Notes: generated from the sequence alone by a model not told the origin. Shown: positions 20,542 through 31,129, counted from the first letter of the stretch. The stretch is 64,000 nt of DNA from Shinisaurus crocodilurus (GCA_021292165.1 CM037877.1:160537871-160601870); one strand, 5' to 3'. Program-made: numbers and translations.

Positions 20542-21525
20542 TGTTAGAAAAATCTGCCCCCTCCACTGGCCTAACTTACCCATCTGCTTTTTTGCCTACC
20601 CTAACCAGAGACCTCTGAAAGATTGTTTTGTTCCTTGTAATGTTACATGCCATCTCCCCCTCCCAGATATGTGTCCTTCTGCCCCCACCATTAGGATTTC
20701 TTTGAAGCCTAGCAAGGATTGATAAGGAGTTTCAAGGATAGCAAACTCTTAGGGCTGGTTCGTACAACTCAGGCTATGGGCGGGGGAGGCACCATGGGGC
20801 GATCCGCGGGGTCCGGCGGGGCGCCACAGATGACCTGCACCCCGCACGTGTGGGCGGACCCCGGTGGAGCTGGCAGTCCCCGCACCGCAGTGCAGGCCTC
20901 CCGGCGCTAGGGGGAGGGGACCCGGGATGCCCAGGGGGCCCATTTGCCCCTACAGGCTGGAGCGGCGGCAGCTCCGGCCGCTCTGGGCTGCCGCCTCTGT
21001 GCAGCCCCCGCGGGACGGCCGCCCGCTGTTCACACAGCAGGGTGGCCATGCGCGGTAGGGGCTTACCCGTCTACCGCCCATGGTCACTTTGTGTGCGTCC
21101 CGCGCATGGCCATCCTGCGGGGGCACCCCCGGTCGGCGTTCACACGACATGAGAACCGCAGGGGACTTCTGCTTCCCCACGTTTCCCGTGTCGTGCGAAC
21201 ACACCCTTAGAATGCCCCATATCAAATACAGCAGGAGGGAGGGGTAACAAAGCGCTTAGTTAGCATGGTCAGACGGATGCATTTGATTTGCTAGAATAAT
21301 CAGACAAATGTGCTTTGTATGATGTGTTCCCATAATTCCCTGCTATAAAAGGCGAACCCCATCTTTGTTCCTTTGTTCAACTCTTGTTTATGGCATGGGC
21401 CTCTCGAGTTGGATCTTCTGCACAGAATAAAACTTTGAAATACTCGTCTCTGGTGTGCTGCTTCACTTTTTTTTGAGTATTGGCTCTCTGGGAAAAGACC
21501 TCTGACTGAGCATATTTTTGCAACA
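20542..21525 (+). mobile_element. Solo LTR (ERV1-like), split by a MITE, 4-bp TSD
   Basis: Starts TGTTAGAAAAATC and ends TTTTTGCAACA (TGTT/AACA termini), flanked by ATGT at 20538-20541 and 21526-21529. A TATAAAA box at 21344-21350 and AATAAA at 21427-21432 are correctly spaced for a U3-R layout on the plus strand. Removing the nested 455-bp MITE and its extra TTA leaves about 526 bp. A 4-bp duplication is typical of gammaretrovirus-like ERVs. No coding regions follow, and no convincing tRNA primer-binding site is seen downstream. Confidence 0.75.
20752..21206. mobile_element. PIF/Harbinger-type GC-rich MITE inside the LTR
   Basis: Ends GGGCTGGTTCGTACAAC and GTCGTGCGAACACACCC are imperfect inverted repeats, flanked by TTA (20749-20751 and 21207-21209). 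The interior is extremely GC- and CpG-rich, so several frames are open on both strands without any domain. Confidence 0.75.
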
Positions 21526-21529
21526 ATGT

Positions 21530-22456
21530 GGCCCCTGTGAGGCTAACTAGGGAGCACTGGGTTGCTCTCTTAAGGTATCTTTGAATCTAACTGATCAGAC
21601 TTTTTGCTCACTTACATTGCATTTCCTACCTTCACCAAAGAAGGTGGTGTGATTGGCCTGAGGTTGATGTGTGATTGATACCAGTTTTTTTAAAAAAAGT
21701 ACAAAACTCCATCTTGGGAGACAGGAAAGCCTGTCTGCCAACCTCCCAATCACTCACTCTATAATCAATCTGAATGTGCCACCTCATTGTCCTCCTTCCT
21801 CTATCTTATCCAATTTCCTAGGCAGTTAATTGGTGTGCTGCCTTGAGCCAAACACTCCTGGGAAGGGATTTTGTGTATTCCCTCTCTTCTTTTCCTACCT
21901 GATTGTGTTTCAATTAAAATGTTAATAGCCATTATTACCTGGAGGAAGTATGGCTACCAAGCTCCTGTGTCACTAATGACTCAGAAAACTCCAGTTGGTC
22001 AATGGCACGGGGAAGTCTACTTTTGTTACCTGGTTGGGACGTTTTATATTTAATATATAAGCAGGATTAGTTTGTGAGAGAGATACTTTGCTTTCACCAA
22101 AAGCCTGTCTAGAAGCCCCATGGGTTTGCTGGAACTGTTCGAGGGCCAAGAACCATGTTGCCTGAACGAGTGTGAGCTGCAAGCTCTGAATGCTTTGCTG
22201 TGTTTAGTCAGAAACATAAATATCAGTGGTGCAGTTCAGTAATGTTAGGCTCTGGTCTTATGCTCCCTACCCTCTTTAGATAGTAATACATATTACTTCA
22301 CTGACTCTGAAATGTGATAGGTCAGCCCCGCTCAGTCTGGGGGGGCTCTTCTGCTCATTCTGCTGTGTGGGGCCCTGGTGGCACTGCCCCAAAGTTCTGC
22401 CTGGTGGCACAACGAACAAATATGCTAAACAGAGAAGTAATAAGCTAGCTATATGT
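21530..22456. other. Unique sequence, no gene recognised
   Basis: Follows the LTR directly. No gag-like frame is present. Two short frames have no recognisable similarity. Confidence 0.4.
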
Positions 22457-22592
22457 TAGGGCTGGGAAGAAGATAAATCTGCAGACATTTCGGACTTCAA
22501 CTCCCAGAAGCCCCTGCCAGCATGGCTGATAGTCAGGAATGCTGGGACTTCAACTCCAACACATCTGGAGATCTACCTTTTGCCCACCCCTG
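22457..22592. mobile_element. hAT-type MITE (family A), 7/8 TSD
   Basis: Left end TAGGGCTGGGAAG, right end TTGCCCACCCCTG. The flanks are CTATATGT (22449-22456) and CTATAAGT (22593-22600), 7 of 8 identical. The inner foldback is 'cttcaactcccag'. Confidence 0.85.
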
Positions 22593-23659
22593 CTATAAGT
22601 AATCTGTTTTGTTTTATTTGGTATGCAATAACCTACTGACACTTAGCTCATATCAAAATGCTTTATATTAGATGTTTGTTGATGGGTATTAAGTTTTCCA
22701 CTCACATGTCATGAAAAAAGATGGCCTCAGTTGATTAGTTTCTCATTTTTTGGGGGTAAAAACACTTTCTGTTCATTGGCCTGTGTTGTCCCTCAGGGTT
22801 CCATCTTGTCCCTCATGCTATTTAACATATGCATGAAGCCGCTGGGAGAGATTGTCTGGAATTCTGGGGTGTGGTGCCACCAATATGCTGATGACACCCA
22901 ACTCTCTCTCTCTCTCTCCTTTCCATCTAAATCCAGAAGCTGTTCTAGTTCTAAACCAGTGTCTGATGTTGGCAATAGACTGGATGAGGGCAAACAAATT
23001 GAAGCTTCATCCAGACAAGACAGAAGTATTTTTGGCCAGTCGAAAGGTATATCAGGGAATAGGGATTCAACCTGTGCTGGATGGGGTTACACTTCCCCTG
23101 AAGACTTAGGCTCGCAGTTTAGATGTACTCTTGGTCCCGGCCCTGAACCAGGTCTTGGCGGAGGCCAGCAGTGTGTTTGCACAGATGAGGCTATTGCACC
23201 AACTGTTCCCATTCCTAGAGTGACGGTAGAGTCATCTGATCTGGCCACAGTCATGCATACCTTAGTTACATCCCATTTGGACTACTGTAATGTGCTCTAC
23301 ATGGGGCTGCCTTTGAAAATTGTTCAGAAATGTCAGCTGGTCCAGAATGCTGCGGCCAGACTGTTGACCAGGATTGGTTACAGGGAGCACATGACTCCCT
23401 TGTTACAACAGCTTCACTGGCTACTGGTCTGCTTCTGGGCAGAATTCAAGGTGCTGGTCATGATCTATAAAACCCTATACAGCTTGGGACGAGGCTACCT
23501 GGAACTAGACCACCTTCTCCCATATGAGCCTGCCCAGTTCTTAAGATCTTCTGGAGAGGCCCTTCATTCAAGACTGCTGCCTTCAGAGGCATGTTTGGTG
23601 GTGACCTGAGCTAGGGCATTTTTGGTGGCTGCTCCCAGGTTGTGGAACTCCTTCCCAAG

Positions 23660-24617
23660 TGTTCTGCCAAAGGCAGCGGTTCTTTTTAGGATCTAGAGAC
23701 AATGAGCACACTTATGGGAGGAGGTTGAAAAGCTTTATTAGCAAACTACAGAAAAGAGATTACAGAAGCTAAGACAAGTGCAGAGGATGATGCTTACGTC
23801 CCTTCTGTTGCTGGGAACCCCTCAAAGAAACTACAACAGATGGACTCTTTGGCTGGCACACAACACCTTCTGCGCAGCTAGGTCTGTGTCGAGGTTCACC
23901 CCTCCTAAGGATTCCTTAATCTCCTATAGGTTATCTCTGTTTATGATAATCACACCTGGTCTCATTAAACGGGCCAAGGTTAAGGTGTTTTGTCTCGATA
24001 GACACTTCCACACTAGTTTCCCAGACTATCTAACTATAGCCAATCCTTTCAAGTTGACCATGAAACTATCTGGAGTCACTCAGTTCTCAGGTCCTCTCTA
24101 CCCTTCTGGTTGATAAGCCCCACTTACCTAGGTCCTGGAAATCTAGCCAGCTGATAACCAGGTTCCTCCCAATTATGTGGCATGGGAGTCTGGCCCACAG
24201 ATGCCTGAAGTGCTTCAAATCATCAGCTAACATCCTTGCCAAGGGTAAACCTGTCCAAGGACAGAGACTGAATCTTCTCACAACACACTCTAAGCCAGTG
24301 TTCTCCAACCTTGGGTCCCCAGATGTTTTTGGCCTACAACTCCCAGCATGCCCCAGCCAGCATAGCTGGCTGGGGCATGCTGGGAGTTGTAGGCCAAAAA
24401 CATCTGGAGACCCAAGGTTGGAGAACACTGCTCTAAGCATTACATATGAGCTCACTGGTATTACACGCTGAATATAATCAATAGTGAATTTAGGCCTACT
24501 AAAGACACAAAGAGCAGGTATGTTCATACAACAGAGACCCAGACACAGGTACAACAATGGTCATACACCTCTCTGTCTCCTCGAGATCACAATGGGCTTC
24601 CGGCTTTTTTCACTACA
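23660..24617 (-). mobile_element. Minus-strand solo LTR inside the LINE, 5-bp TSD
   Basis: The plus-strand sequence runs TGTTCTGCC...CACTACA and is flanked by CCAAG at 23655-23659 and 24618-24622, an exact 5-bp duplication. The minus strand carries AATAAAGCTTTTCAACC (AATAAA at 23734-23739), the polyadenylation/R-U5 arrangement of an LTR. 958 bp including a nested hAT MITE, about 815 bp without it. It interrupts the LINE coding region in its C-terminal part. No internal retroviral genes. Confidence 0.85.
24296..24430. mobile_element. Near-perfect palindromic hAT MITE (family A), perfect 8-bp TSD
   Basis: Two 66-bp arms (24296-24361 and 24365-24430) are complementary apart from a single clear mismatch and are separated by a 3-bp loop (ATA). 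Ends are CAGTGTTCTCC / GGAGAACACTG. Flanked by CTCTAAGC at 24288-24295 and 24431-24438. It sits inside the LTR at 23660-24617. Confidence 0.95.
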
Positions 24618-24725
24618 CCAAGGGAGGCTAGGTTTGCTCCCTCTCTGCTGTCCTTCCTCTGGCAGGCAAAGATCGCTTTATTCAAGAAGGCCTTTGGCCT
24701 GTAAGTAGGTTTGTTGGGTTTGGTG

Positions 24726-24799
24726 CTGGTGCTCCTCCTCCTCCTCCTCCTCCTCCTCCTCCTCCTCCTCCTCTTCTTCTTCTTCTTCTTCTTCTTCTG
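24726..24799. repeat. (CTC)n(CTT)n microsatellite
   Basis: Perfect CTC run switching to CTT, located in the 3' part of the LINE. Confidence 0.95.
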
Positions 24800-24882
24800 T
24801 AATATTTTATTGTATTTTAATGTATTGTGTTAATCAATTTTAATTGTGCCTGTAAGCTGCCTTGAGTGCCATTTTTTGGTTG

Positions 24883-25112
24883 AAAGGCCTAGTGGTTAGA
24901 GTGTTGGACTGTGACTCAGGAGACCTGGGTTTTAGTCCCCACTCGGCCATGAAGCTCACTGGGTGACTTTGGGCAGTCACTGACTGTCAGCCTAACCTAC
25001 CTCACAGGGTTGTTGTGAGGATAAAATGGAGAGGAGCAGGAGGAGGAGGAGGATTATGTCAGCCGCCTTGAATTCCTTGCAGGAAAAAAGGCAGATTATA
25101 AATGTAATCCGA
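24883..25112 (+). mobile_element. Sauria-type SINE
   Basis: Head 'ctagtggttagagtgttgg', B-box region 'gggttttagtcccc', body 'cctaacctacctcacaggg' and 3' end 'gcaggaaaaaaggcag'. A GGA/AGG microsatellite has expanded inside the body (25035-25055). It separates the two LINE copies. Confidence 0.9.
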
Positions 25113-26452
25113 TTATTTAGATCCATGCCAGTCGGGCTTCAGGCCTGGACATGGGACGGAGACAGCCTTGGTCGCCTTGGTGGATGATATGAGGAGGGCT
25201 TTGGATAGGGGCGAATGCTCCTTTCTAGTCCTCCTTGATCTCTCAGCGGCTTTTGATACCGTTGACCACGGTATCCTCCTGGACCACCTGGAGGGGTTGG
25301 GCATGGGAGGCACTGTATTGCAGTGGTTCCGGTCCTTCCTCTCTGGAAGGTACCAGAGGGTAGTTCTTGGGGAGAGGCTTCGGACCCTCGGCCGCTCACT
25401 TGTGGAGTGTCGCAGGGTTCCATCCTCTCCCCAATGTTATTCAACATCTACCTAAAGCCTCTGGGAGCTATCATCAGGAGGTTTGGGGTGTGGTGTCATC
25501 AGTATGCGGATGACACGCAGCTCTACCTCTCTTTCAAGTCCTCACTGAGGTTGGCCGTTGAGACCCTGTCCAAGTGCCTGGAGTCAGTGGGTGGCTGGAT
25601 GGGAAGGAACATGCTGAAGCTGAACCCCGACAAGACCTAGGTACTTCTGGTGGGGGACAAGGGGAGGCTAGGGGATGTTGACCTGGTGCTCAATGGGGTA
25701 CATCTACCCCTGAAGGACCAGGTCCGCAGCTTGGGGGTCATTCTAGAATCCCAGCTGTCCATGGAGGCTCAGTTGTGAGCCGGGCGGCGCTGTATCAACT
25801 CCATCTGATACGGCAGCTGCACCCCTACCTCCCTAATCACCTGCTCCCATCAGTGGTTCATGCCTTGGTCTCCTCTCGCCTAGACTACTGTAATGCGCTC
25901 TACGTGGGGTTACCCTTGAAGACGGTTCGGAAACTACAGCTGGTACAGAATGCAGCGGCTTGCCTGGTTAAAGGCAGCTGCCGGCGGGATCACATCATGC
26001 CAGTGCTCAAGGAGCTGCACTGGCTACCAGTTGCTTGCCGAGCCGAATTCAAGGTGTTAGTTTTGACCTTTAAAACCCTATACGGTTCCGGCCCAGTTTA
26101 TCTCAAGGAGCGTCTCCAGCAACATCAAGTAGGCCGCTCAACAAGATCTGCCACAGACGGCCTTCTCTTTGTCCCTTCAGCCAGAGCAGCTAGACTGGTG
26201 GGGACGAGGAAGAGGGCCTTTTCTGTGGCGGCCCCCATACTGTGGAACTCTCTCCCGAGTGACCTCCGCCATGCCCCCTCTCTGCTGAGCTTCTGCCACT
26301 CACTAAAAACTTGGTTGTTCAGGCGGGAATATGGGGTGGGCTAAGATTTTAAATTTTTATATTGTTTTAAATGTATTTTATCCTGTTTTTATCTGATGTA
26401 CATCGCCCAGGGTGGCCGGTTTGCTGGCCAGATGGGCGATAAATAAATGTTG
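25113..26452 (+). pseudogene. L2/CR1-clade LINE ORF2 remnant with intact 3' end
   Basis: The order of reverse-transcriptase and C-terminal motifs is complete: [45 protein letters not shown] (YADD at 25503-25514), LNPDKT, then SRLDYCNALYVGLPL, LKELHWLPV, WNSLPSDLR and LKTWLF. Defects are a frameshift near 25385-25400, a TAG stop at 25638-25640 and another frameshift near 25770. The 3' end 'catcgcccagggtggccgg' followed by (TTG)n is the same family tail as the antisense fragment at 27822-27910. 5'-truncated. Confidence 0.93.
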
Positions 26453-26481
26453 TTGTTGTTGTTGTTGTTATTATTATTATT
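26448..26481. repeat. (TTG)n(TTA)n microsatellite at LINE 3' end
   Basis: Simple repeat at the LINE terminus, consistent with tail slippage. Confidence 0.9.
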
Positions 26482-26499
26482 CATCAATCAATGAATCCA

Positions 26500-26592
26500 A
26501 TGCCCATCATCCCTCACCATTGGCTATGCTGGCTAGGGCAGATAGGAGTTGTAGGCCAAAACATCTGGAGGGCCATAAATTGCCCACCCCTG
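26500..26592. mobile_element. hAT-type MITE (family A), left-truncated
   Basis: 'gataggagttgtaggccaaa' and the terminal 'ttgcccacccctg' are preserved. The left terminus is missing. Confidence 0.7.
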
Positions 26593-26768
26593 TCCTATTA
26601 GCATTGACATTATGAACAGGCTTTGAAATGATTATAAATTACCCCACACCTTTTACCCATCGCCATGCCCTTTCACTGCTTTTGTTAGTTTGGACTGCTT
26701 TTCTTACTATAGCTTGTTAATATTTCTTTAGGTTTGAATTTTGTAAATGTGAAGAATCCCTACAATGA

Positions 26769-26808
26769 AAAAAGAAAGAAAGAGAAAGAAAGAAAGAAAG
26801 AAAGAAAG
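26769..26808. repeat. (GAAA)n microsatellite
   Basis: AAAG/GAAA tetranucleotide repeat. Confidence 0.95.
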
Positions 26809-26819
26809 GGCAAATAGAT

Positions 26820-27340
26820 GAATGAATGATTTCACGGTAGTACCAAGATTACAAATAAAGTGGCAATATTTAGATTTTTACCACCAACTTTCTTTACATA
26901 ATTGTGAAATGGTTATGGTCACAATCTTGATGTAGTTCTCTCCAAAGTAAATTAAGTTATATGCTACAACCATCACCTCTGAGTGCCCAAATTACGGCTA
27001 GAAAACTTGTCTAGGTGACAAGATTTAGGTGAACTTTTAAACCATCTAATGCATGGTTAGGCCTACTGAAAGATTGGCTTTCAGAAGAGGACTCAGACTA
27101 GAAGACTTATCACAAAATCGATCCATGTTGTGAAATCTTAGTTAGAACCCTGGATGTTTTGATGTCAATGGGGGGTTTGTGATGCCTACCTGTAATTTAA
27201 AACCAGTTTCTTCCAGATCTGCCTTATTTTACATGAGATTTCCCCAGGTTAAGTTGTAGAATAGATCATGCCCTGTATCCTTCAGTTTCTGCAGTTTTGG
27301 AAGTGGGGATTATAACAAGCAGGAGGCACATATGAAAATT
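26820..27340. other. Unique AT-rich sequence
   Basis: No ORF of note and no recognised repeat. Confidence 0.4.
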
Positions 27341-27344
27341 AACT

Positions 27345-27780
27345 GACAGCGTAATCCTCTGTCTGCTAGACAGCGTCTAGACAGCCATAGGATTTCAGAG
27401 TCCCCGCTCCAACCGTAGAAATTCACTTCAAGGCCAGAGCTGGGACTCTGAGCTTGGAGTAACTGCCCCCCCCCCCGCAGCCGACGTGGAAAGAACCTCG
27501 GTCGGAGATGTGCAAATGCTACCTTGGAGATGGGGTTTTGTGGGTGTTCTGGGGGGTGGGGACAAGTGCCACCATGATATGAAGTATCCTGGTGGCGCCT
27601 CAGGCGCCTTCCCTCACGCTCTGAGGCACAATGCGTAGACAGCCAAAATCGCCTAAGTGTTTTGCAGGGCGGGAGGAGCATGGAAGCGACCTTTGCCTCC
27701 ACACGCATCCCGTCTTGCATAGGATGCCCGTAATCCTCCAAGTTCGGAGGGCTACAGGCATCCTGATTGGATTGTGCCCT
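27345..27780. repeat. GC-rich dispersed repeat
   Basis: The right end 'ggattgtgccctg' and left end 'gtaatcctctgtc' look like eroded inverted ends of the 'gcaatcctat' type. The interior is GC-rich. The 143-codon antisense frame has no domain. Confidence 0.4.
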
Positions 27781-27821
27781 GAAAGGATTTTATAGCCTCC
27801 CCACTCACAGGTCTCAAGAGT

Positions 27822-27910
27822 ATGTTTATTTATTTATTTATTTATTTATTTATTATATTTATCAATCGCCCATCTGGCCGGTCACCCGGCCACCCTGGGC
27901 GATGTACAAT
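27822..27910 (-). mobile_element. LINE 3'-end fragment with (TTTA)n
   Basis: The reverse complement of 'catcgcccagggtggccgg' and 'cagatgggcgat' matches the 3' end of the LINE at 25113-26452. Only the last ~60 bp and the tail were inserted, a strong 5' truncation. Confidence 0.85.
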
Positions 27911-28429
27911 TAATGTTCTGTTCCTGCCCACTCTGATCCTCACCATAAATACCATATGCATACTTGCACCTTCTAAAAGAAACTTACTAGAATTTCCAAA
28001 TGGGTGCATGAACAGGGGTGAACAGGGTGGTTCCTTCATTGTGCATTTTTTTATTATTTAAATTGATTTGTTTTTTTCTAAATTTAATTTTAAATTTAAA
28101 TTTTAATTTAATTTAAGGTTTTTACAGGATAGTCTCATCCACCACCCTTCAAATACTGGGCACCTTAGGACATGATGAGAGCTTTGTGAAGCTCCCCACT
28201 CAACCCTATCCAGTCCAATCCTGTTTTTAATTGGAAACACGAGGGATCTTGCCCCTCTCCCAATGGCTGGGAGTTCTGGCAGGGAAGGTGTTCGTAAACC
28301 CTTCCCTGTCTCAGTGAAGATATCCTGGAAGGAGGAATTGATGGGTGAAAGAGATCTCCTCAGAGTAACCCCTGGAGTGGGGATTTTGAGAGAGAGAGAG
28401 TCTGGACAGTCCAAGTCTGATATAAAGAT

Positions 28430-28850
28430 AAAGAACCATAATGAGAAGGAAGAGCAGAGCAAAGGCCTTGAAGATGCCAATACACAGTTAGCACCTGGAC
28501 ATCAGACTGAGCATAGATTTCATAGATTTCATAGATCATAGAGTTGGAAGGAGCCTACAAGGCCATCGAGTCCAACCCCCTGCTCAGTGCAGGAAACTAG
28601 AGGAGGGGTCTCCCATCCAAGTAATAACCAGGCCTGACCCTGCTTAGCTTTCCACACTCAGACAAGCTGAGCCAGCGTGAGCCACAGGCCTGTATGTGGA
28701 CAGGTCACCTGGACACCGTGAGATACCTTACATTTCTATTTAAATCAGAGTAATAGACAGAAATTAGCACGTGCAAATTGTATGCCAGTCTCCGTCCTCT
28801 TTTTTGGTGATGTGTTTCCTCTTCTTTTAGCAGTATGTTAGGGGCCACCC
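28430..28850 (+). repeat. Dispersed repeat family H, interrupted by a 5S-headed SINE
   Basis: The left part ends 'cacagttagcacctggacat' and the right part resumes 'ggacaggtcacctggaca' and 'tctatttaaat', the same order as 5335-5450. The SINE at 28512-28686 interrupts it. Confidence 0.7.
28512..28686 (-). mobile_element. 5S-rRNA-headed SINE with CR1 3' tail, second copy
   Basis: On the minus strand it has the same architecture as 13242-13408: 5S-like 'aagctaagcagggtcaggcc', 'acttggatgggagacc', then the CR1 tail 'gggggttggactcgatggcc' and ATAGATTTC-type repeats. The two copies share head, junction and tail, so this is a family, not a chance fusion. Confidence 0.85.
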
Positions 28851-29154
28851 TACTGTGCTCACAGCACAGCAGGTAACTTCTTCCCTCTCATTCGAACAGA
28901 GCCAAAAGAACCAAGTAGTGTGTGTGCCCATTCCCGATGGAGCTTGATGGAAGTCTTCCCCTCTGCTCCGGTCAATGGCTGTTTAGCCTCTTAGAGATGC
29001 TGTCTTTCTTCCCTAATTCAAACTGAAGTTAGTGCAGGCATCTGCTTTCAACCGCTCTGTTGGTCTTGTTTCCAGCTATTCCTACAGATGGCTAAGATCT
29101 CTAGTCATTATTATAGGCTCAACTGACTCCCTTGCTGTTCTTTGGTTTACATGT

Positions 29155-29260
29155 TTCCCACTTTACAGAGGACAGTCCTCTCTCTTAAGGGCTCTCAGAG
29201 GGCAGGCTTATATTTGAAGATTGTTCTATTTGTAGTGTGCTTCACTTCTAAATGTACTCA
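29155..29260 (+). repeat. Fragment of repeat family H
   Basis: 'tttacagaggacagtcctct' and 'agggctctcagagggcag' match the start of family H at 5215-5280. Confidence 0.6.
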
Positions 29261-29292
29261 TTGGGGTCTGAAGCCAAGTGTTGACCTAAGCT

Positions 29293-30389
29293 CAGGGCCA
29301 GTGCTACCATTAGGCCAACTAGGCGGCTGCCTACGGCGCATGGGTAAATAGGGTGCAGAAACCACACCAAATCAGAAGCCTCCCTGGTTTTTCCCCCTTC
29401 GCTTCGCTTCTTTCTCATGTGCCGGTCTCTTCTTCTGTTTTTGTTGTCCCCAGGCTTGCTTTCTCTTTCTGTCTTTCTTTCTTTCTCCCCCCCCCTCTCT
29501 CCCGCTCCTCCTTTTCTTTCCCCGCTGCAGCTACTTCGGCTCTCTCCTTCAGCTACTTCAGCTCTCTCCTTTTTTTCGCCGTCCTCCTCCTGCTGCTGCT
29601 GCTGTTGCCACTTGCCTGAGCCTTATGCCGCTCCTGTTTCTTTCGCAAGTGGGTCTCTTTAGCAAAGCTGCTTTCTCGTACAGCACATGGGGCGATAAGG
29701 GGAGGAGAAGAGGGGGGCAGTTAGGGAGGGAGGTGGCGGCGGCGCTGGAGGAGGTGGGTGGGTGGGGGAGGGAGGGAGGCAGAAAGAGAGAGGGGGTAAC
29801 CAGAGTGAACTCTCCCCAAGCTGAGGAGCCCCCACCCCTTGCCAGGGAGAATGATAAAAGGAGTGAGAGTAAGGGAGGAGGAGGAAGGGGTGGCTGGGGG
29901 AGCAAAAAAAAAATGAATAAATTTTTATTTAATAATAAGTATCAGAAGCAAAAAATAAACCAGAATTTTGCATGCACGCGAAAGTAGAAATTGGAGAGGG
30001 TGGGGGGAAGAGGAGCTTGCAGGAGAGGAGATTGGGTGTGTGGGGGGGAGGAGAGATAAATTTTGCACATACACACAAAAAAGAAGGTAAAGGGGGAGGG
30101 GAACAAAAAGAAGAGAGAGAGAGAGAACGAAAGAGAGAGAAGGGGTAAGAAAAGAAAAGGAGAGGGGGGGGGGAGAAAGAGAGGGAAGACAGACCAGAGA
30201 ATCCCAGTGATCAAATATGCTAAGGAGGAGGATAATAATTTATTATGATAATAAATTTTTTAGGTTTTGCCAATTGACTTTTATTTCATAATAGGCATAG
30301 GGCTGGAGGGAGGGAGGGCTCAAGTGGGAAGGGGGGGCGCTAAATATCTGATCTTGCCTAGGGCACCAAACTGCCTTGCACCGGCCCTG
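29293..30389. mobile_element. Non-autonomous hAT element (family D), 1097 bp, 7/8 TSD
   Basis: Starts CAGGGCCAGTGCTACC and ends CTTGCACCGGCCCTG. The flanks are CCTAAGCT (29285-29292) and CCTAAGCA (30390-30397). The sub-terminal 'ggcggctgcctac' and 'ggggggcgctaaatat' are shared with 60378-60940. The interior is mostly C/T- and G/A-rich low-complexity sequence, which explains the Ser/Leu/Pro-rich open frames on both strands. Confidence 0.85.
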
Positions 30390-30517
30390 CCTAAGCAGTG
30401 TTCAAAGAACCAAGTCCATGCATACGTCCAATGCACAGAGGAGGGGGGGGACCTCCTCCTCTGGTCTCACACCCAAGGCTGTACACCCCTCTGGCCCCCT
30501 CCAAGAGGGATCCTATG

Positions 30518-30719
30518 CAGTGGGGGCTAGTGGCTCCAATGTCAGTGGGGCTGTGTATCTGCTCCAGATTTCACGCTGAACTTTTAAGGAGCTATCCATG
30601 GTGCTGATCCTATGGGGTTTTTTAAGGGTTCGGCACCATGGATAGCTCCTTAAAAGTTCAGAGTAAAATCTGGAGCAGATACACAGCCGCACTGCCATTG
30701 GAGCCACCAGCCTTCACTG
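30518..30719. mobile_element. hAT-type MITE (family B), perfect 8-bp TSD
   Basis: Ends CAGTGGGGGCTAGTGGCTCC and GGAGCCACCAGCCTTCACTG. Flanked by ATCCTATG at 30510-30517 and 30720-30727, an exact duplication. The long foldback includes 'caccatggatagctcctta'. Confidence 0.95.
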
Positions 30720-30892
30720 ATCCTATGTACAGAGAGCTGTATGCACATACATTTGGGTGCATACATTCGCTCCTCTCCCAGAACTGTCATTCGGCTCCTC
30801 CTCCTCTCCCACTCCCAGGACGGTCACCCTCAGTAGCCATCCCACCTGCTTCGTGAACATTTGTGTTACATTTATGTAACTTTATGAAGGTG

Positions 30893-31129
30893 ACTTTGTG
30901 GCGTAGTGGTGAGAGTGTTGGACTAGGACTTGGGAGACCCGGGTTCTAGTCCCCGCTCGGCCATGAAACTCACTGGGTGACTTTGGGCCAGTCACTGACT
31001 CTCAGCCTAACCTACCTCACAGGGTTGTTGTGAGGATAAAATGGAGAGGAGGGAGAGGATTATGTAAGCCGCTTTGGGTTCCTTGCAGGAAAAAAGGCGG
31101 GGTATAAATATAATAAATAAATAAATAAG
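30893..31129 (+). mobile_element. Sauria-type SINE, full length, well preserved
   Basis: Head 'gcgtagtggtgagagtgttg', B box GGTTCTAGTCC at 30942-30952, body 'cagcctaacctacctcacag', tail 'ggcggggtataaatataat' and (AAAT)n. One of the least decayed copies, close to 52566-52811. Confidence 0.95.

Larger units (their letters stand above)
22780..24850 (+). pseudogene. L2/CR1-clade LINE ORF2 remnant, split by an LTR
   Basis: The reverse-transcriptase core is recognisable: QGSILS motif, then HQYADD with the catalytic YADD box at 22884-22895, then the LHPDKTE region, then the C-terminal SHLDYCNVLYMGLPL and LQQLHWL blocks typical of L2-like ORF2. The reading frame shifts after the YADD box and back again near 23110, and it ends in a stop near 23608. 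The C-terminal coding sequence and AT-rich 3' end resume after a minus-strand LTR at 24618 ('ggaggctaggtttgctccct'). It is 5'-truncated in the RT domain and dead. Confidence 0.9.

Noticed and set aside
20111..20722. 203-codon plus-strand frame
   Set aside because: Starts in a GC-rich repeat and continues into an LTR; no domain, so it reflects composition.
21526..21560. Retroviral primer-binding site after the LTR ('tggcccctgtgagg')
   Set aside because: Does not match any tRNA 3' end I can recall, and the ATGT directly after the LTR is better explained as a target duplication of a solo LTR.
29353..29987. Overlapping Ser/Leu/Pro-rich and Gly/Arg-rich frames
   Set aside because: Inside the pyrimidine/purine-rich interior of a hAT element.
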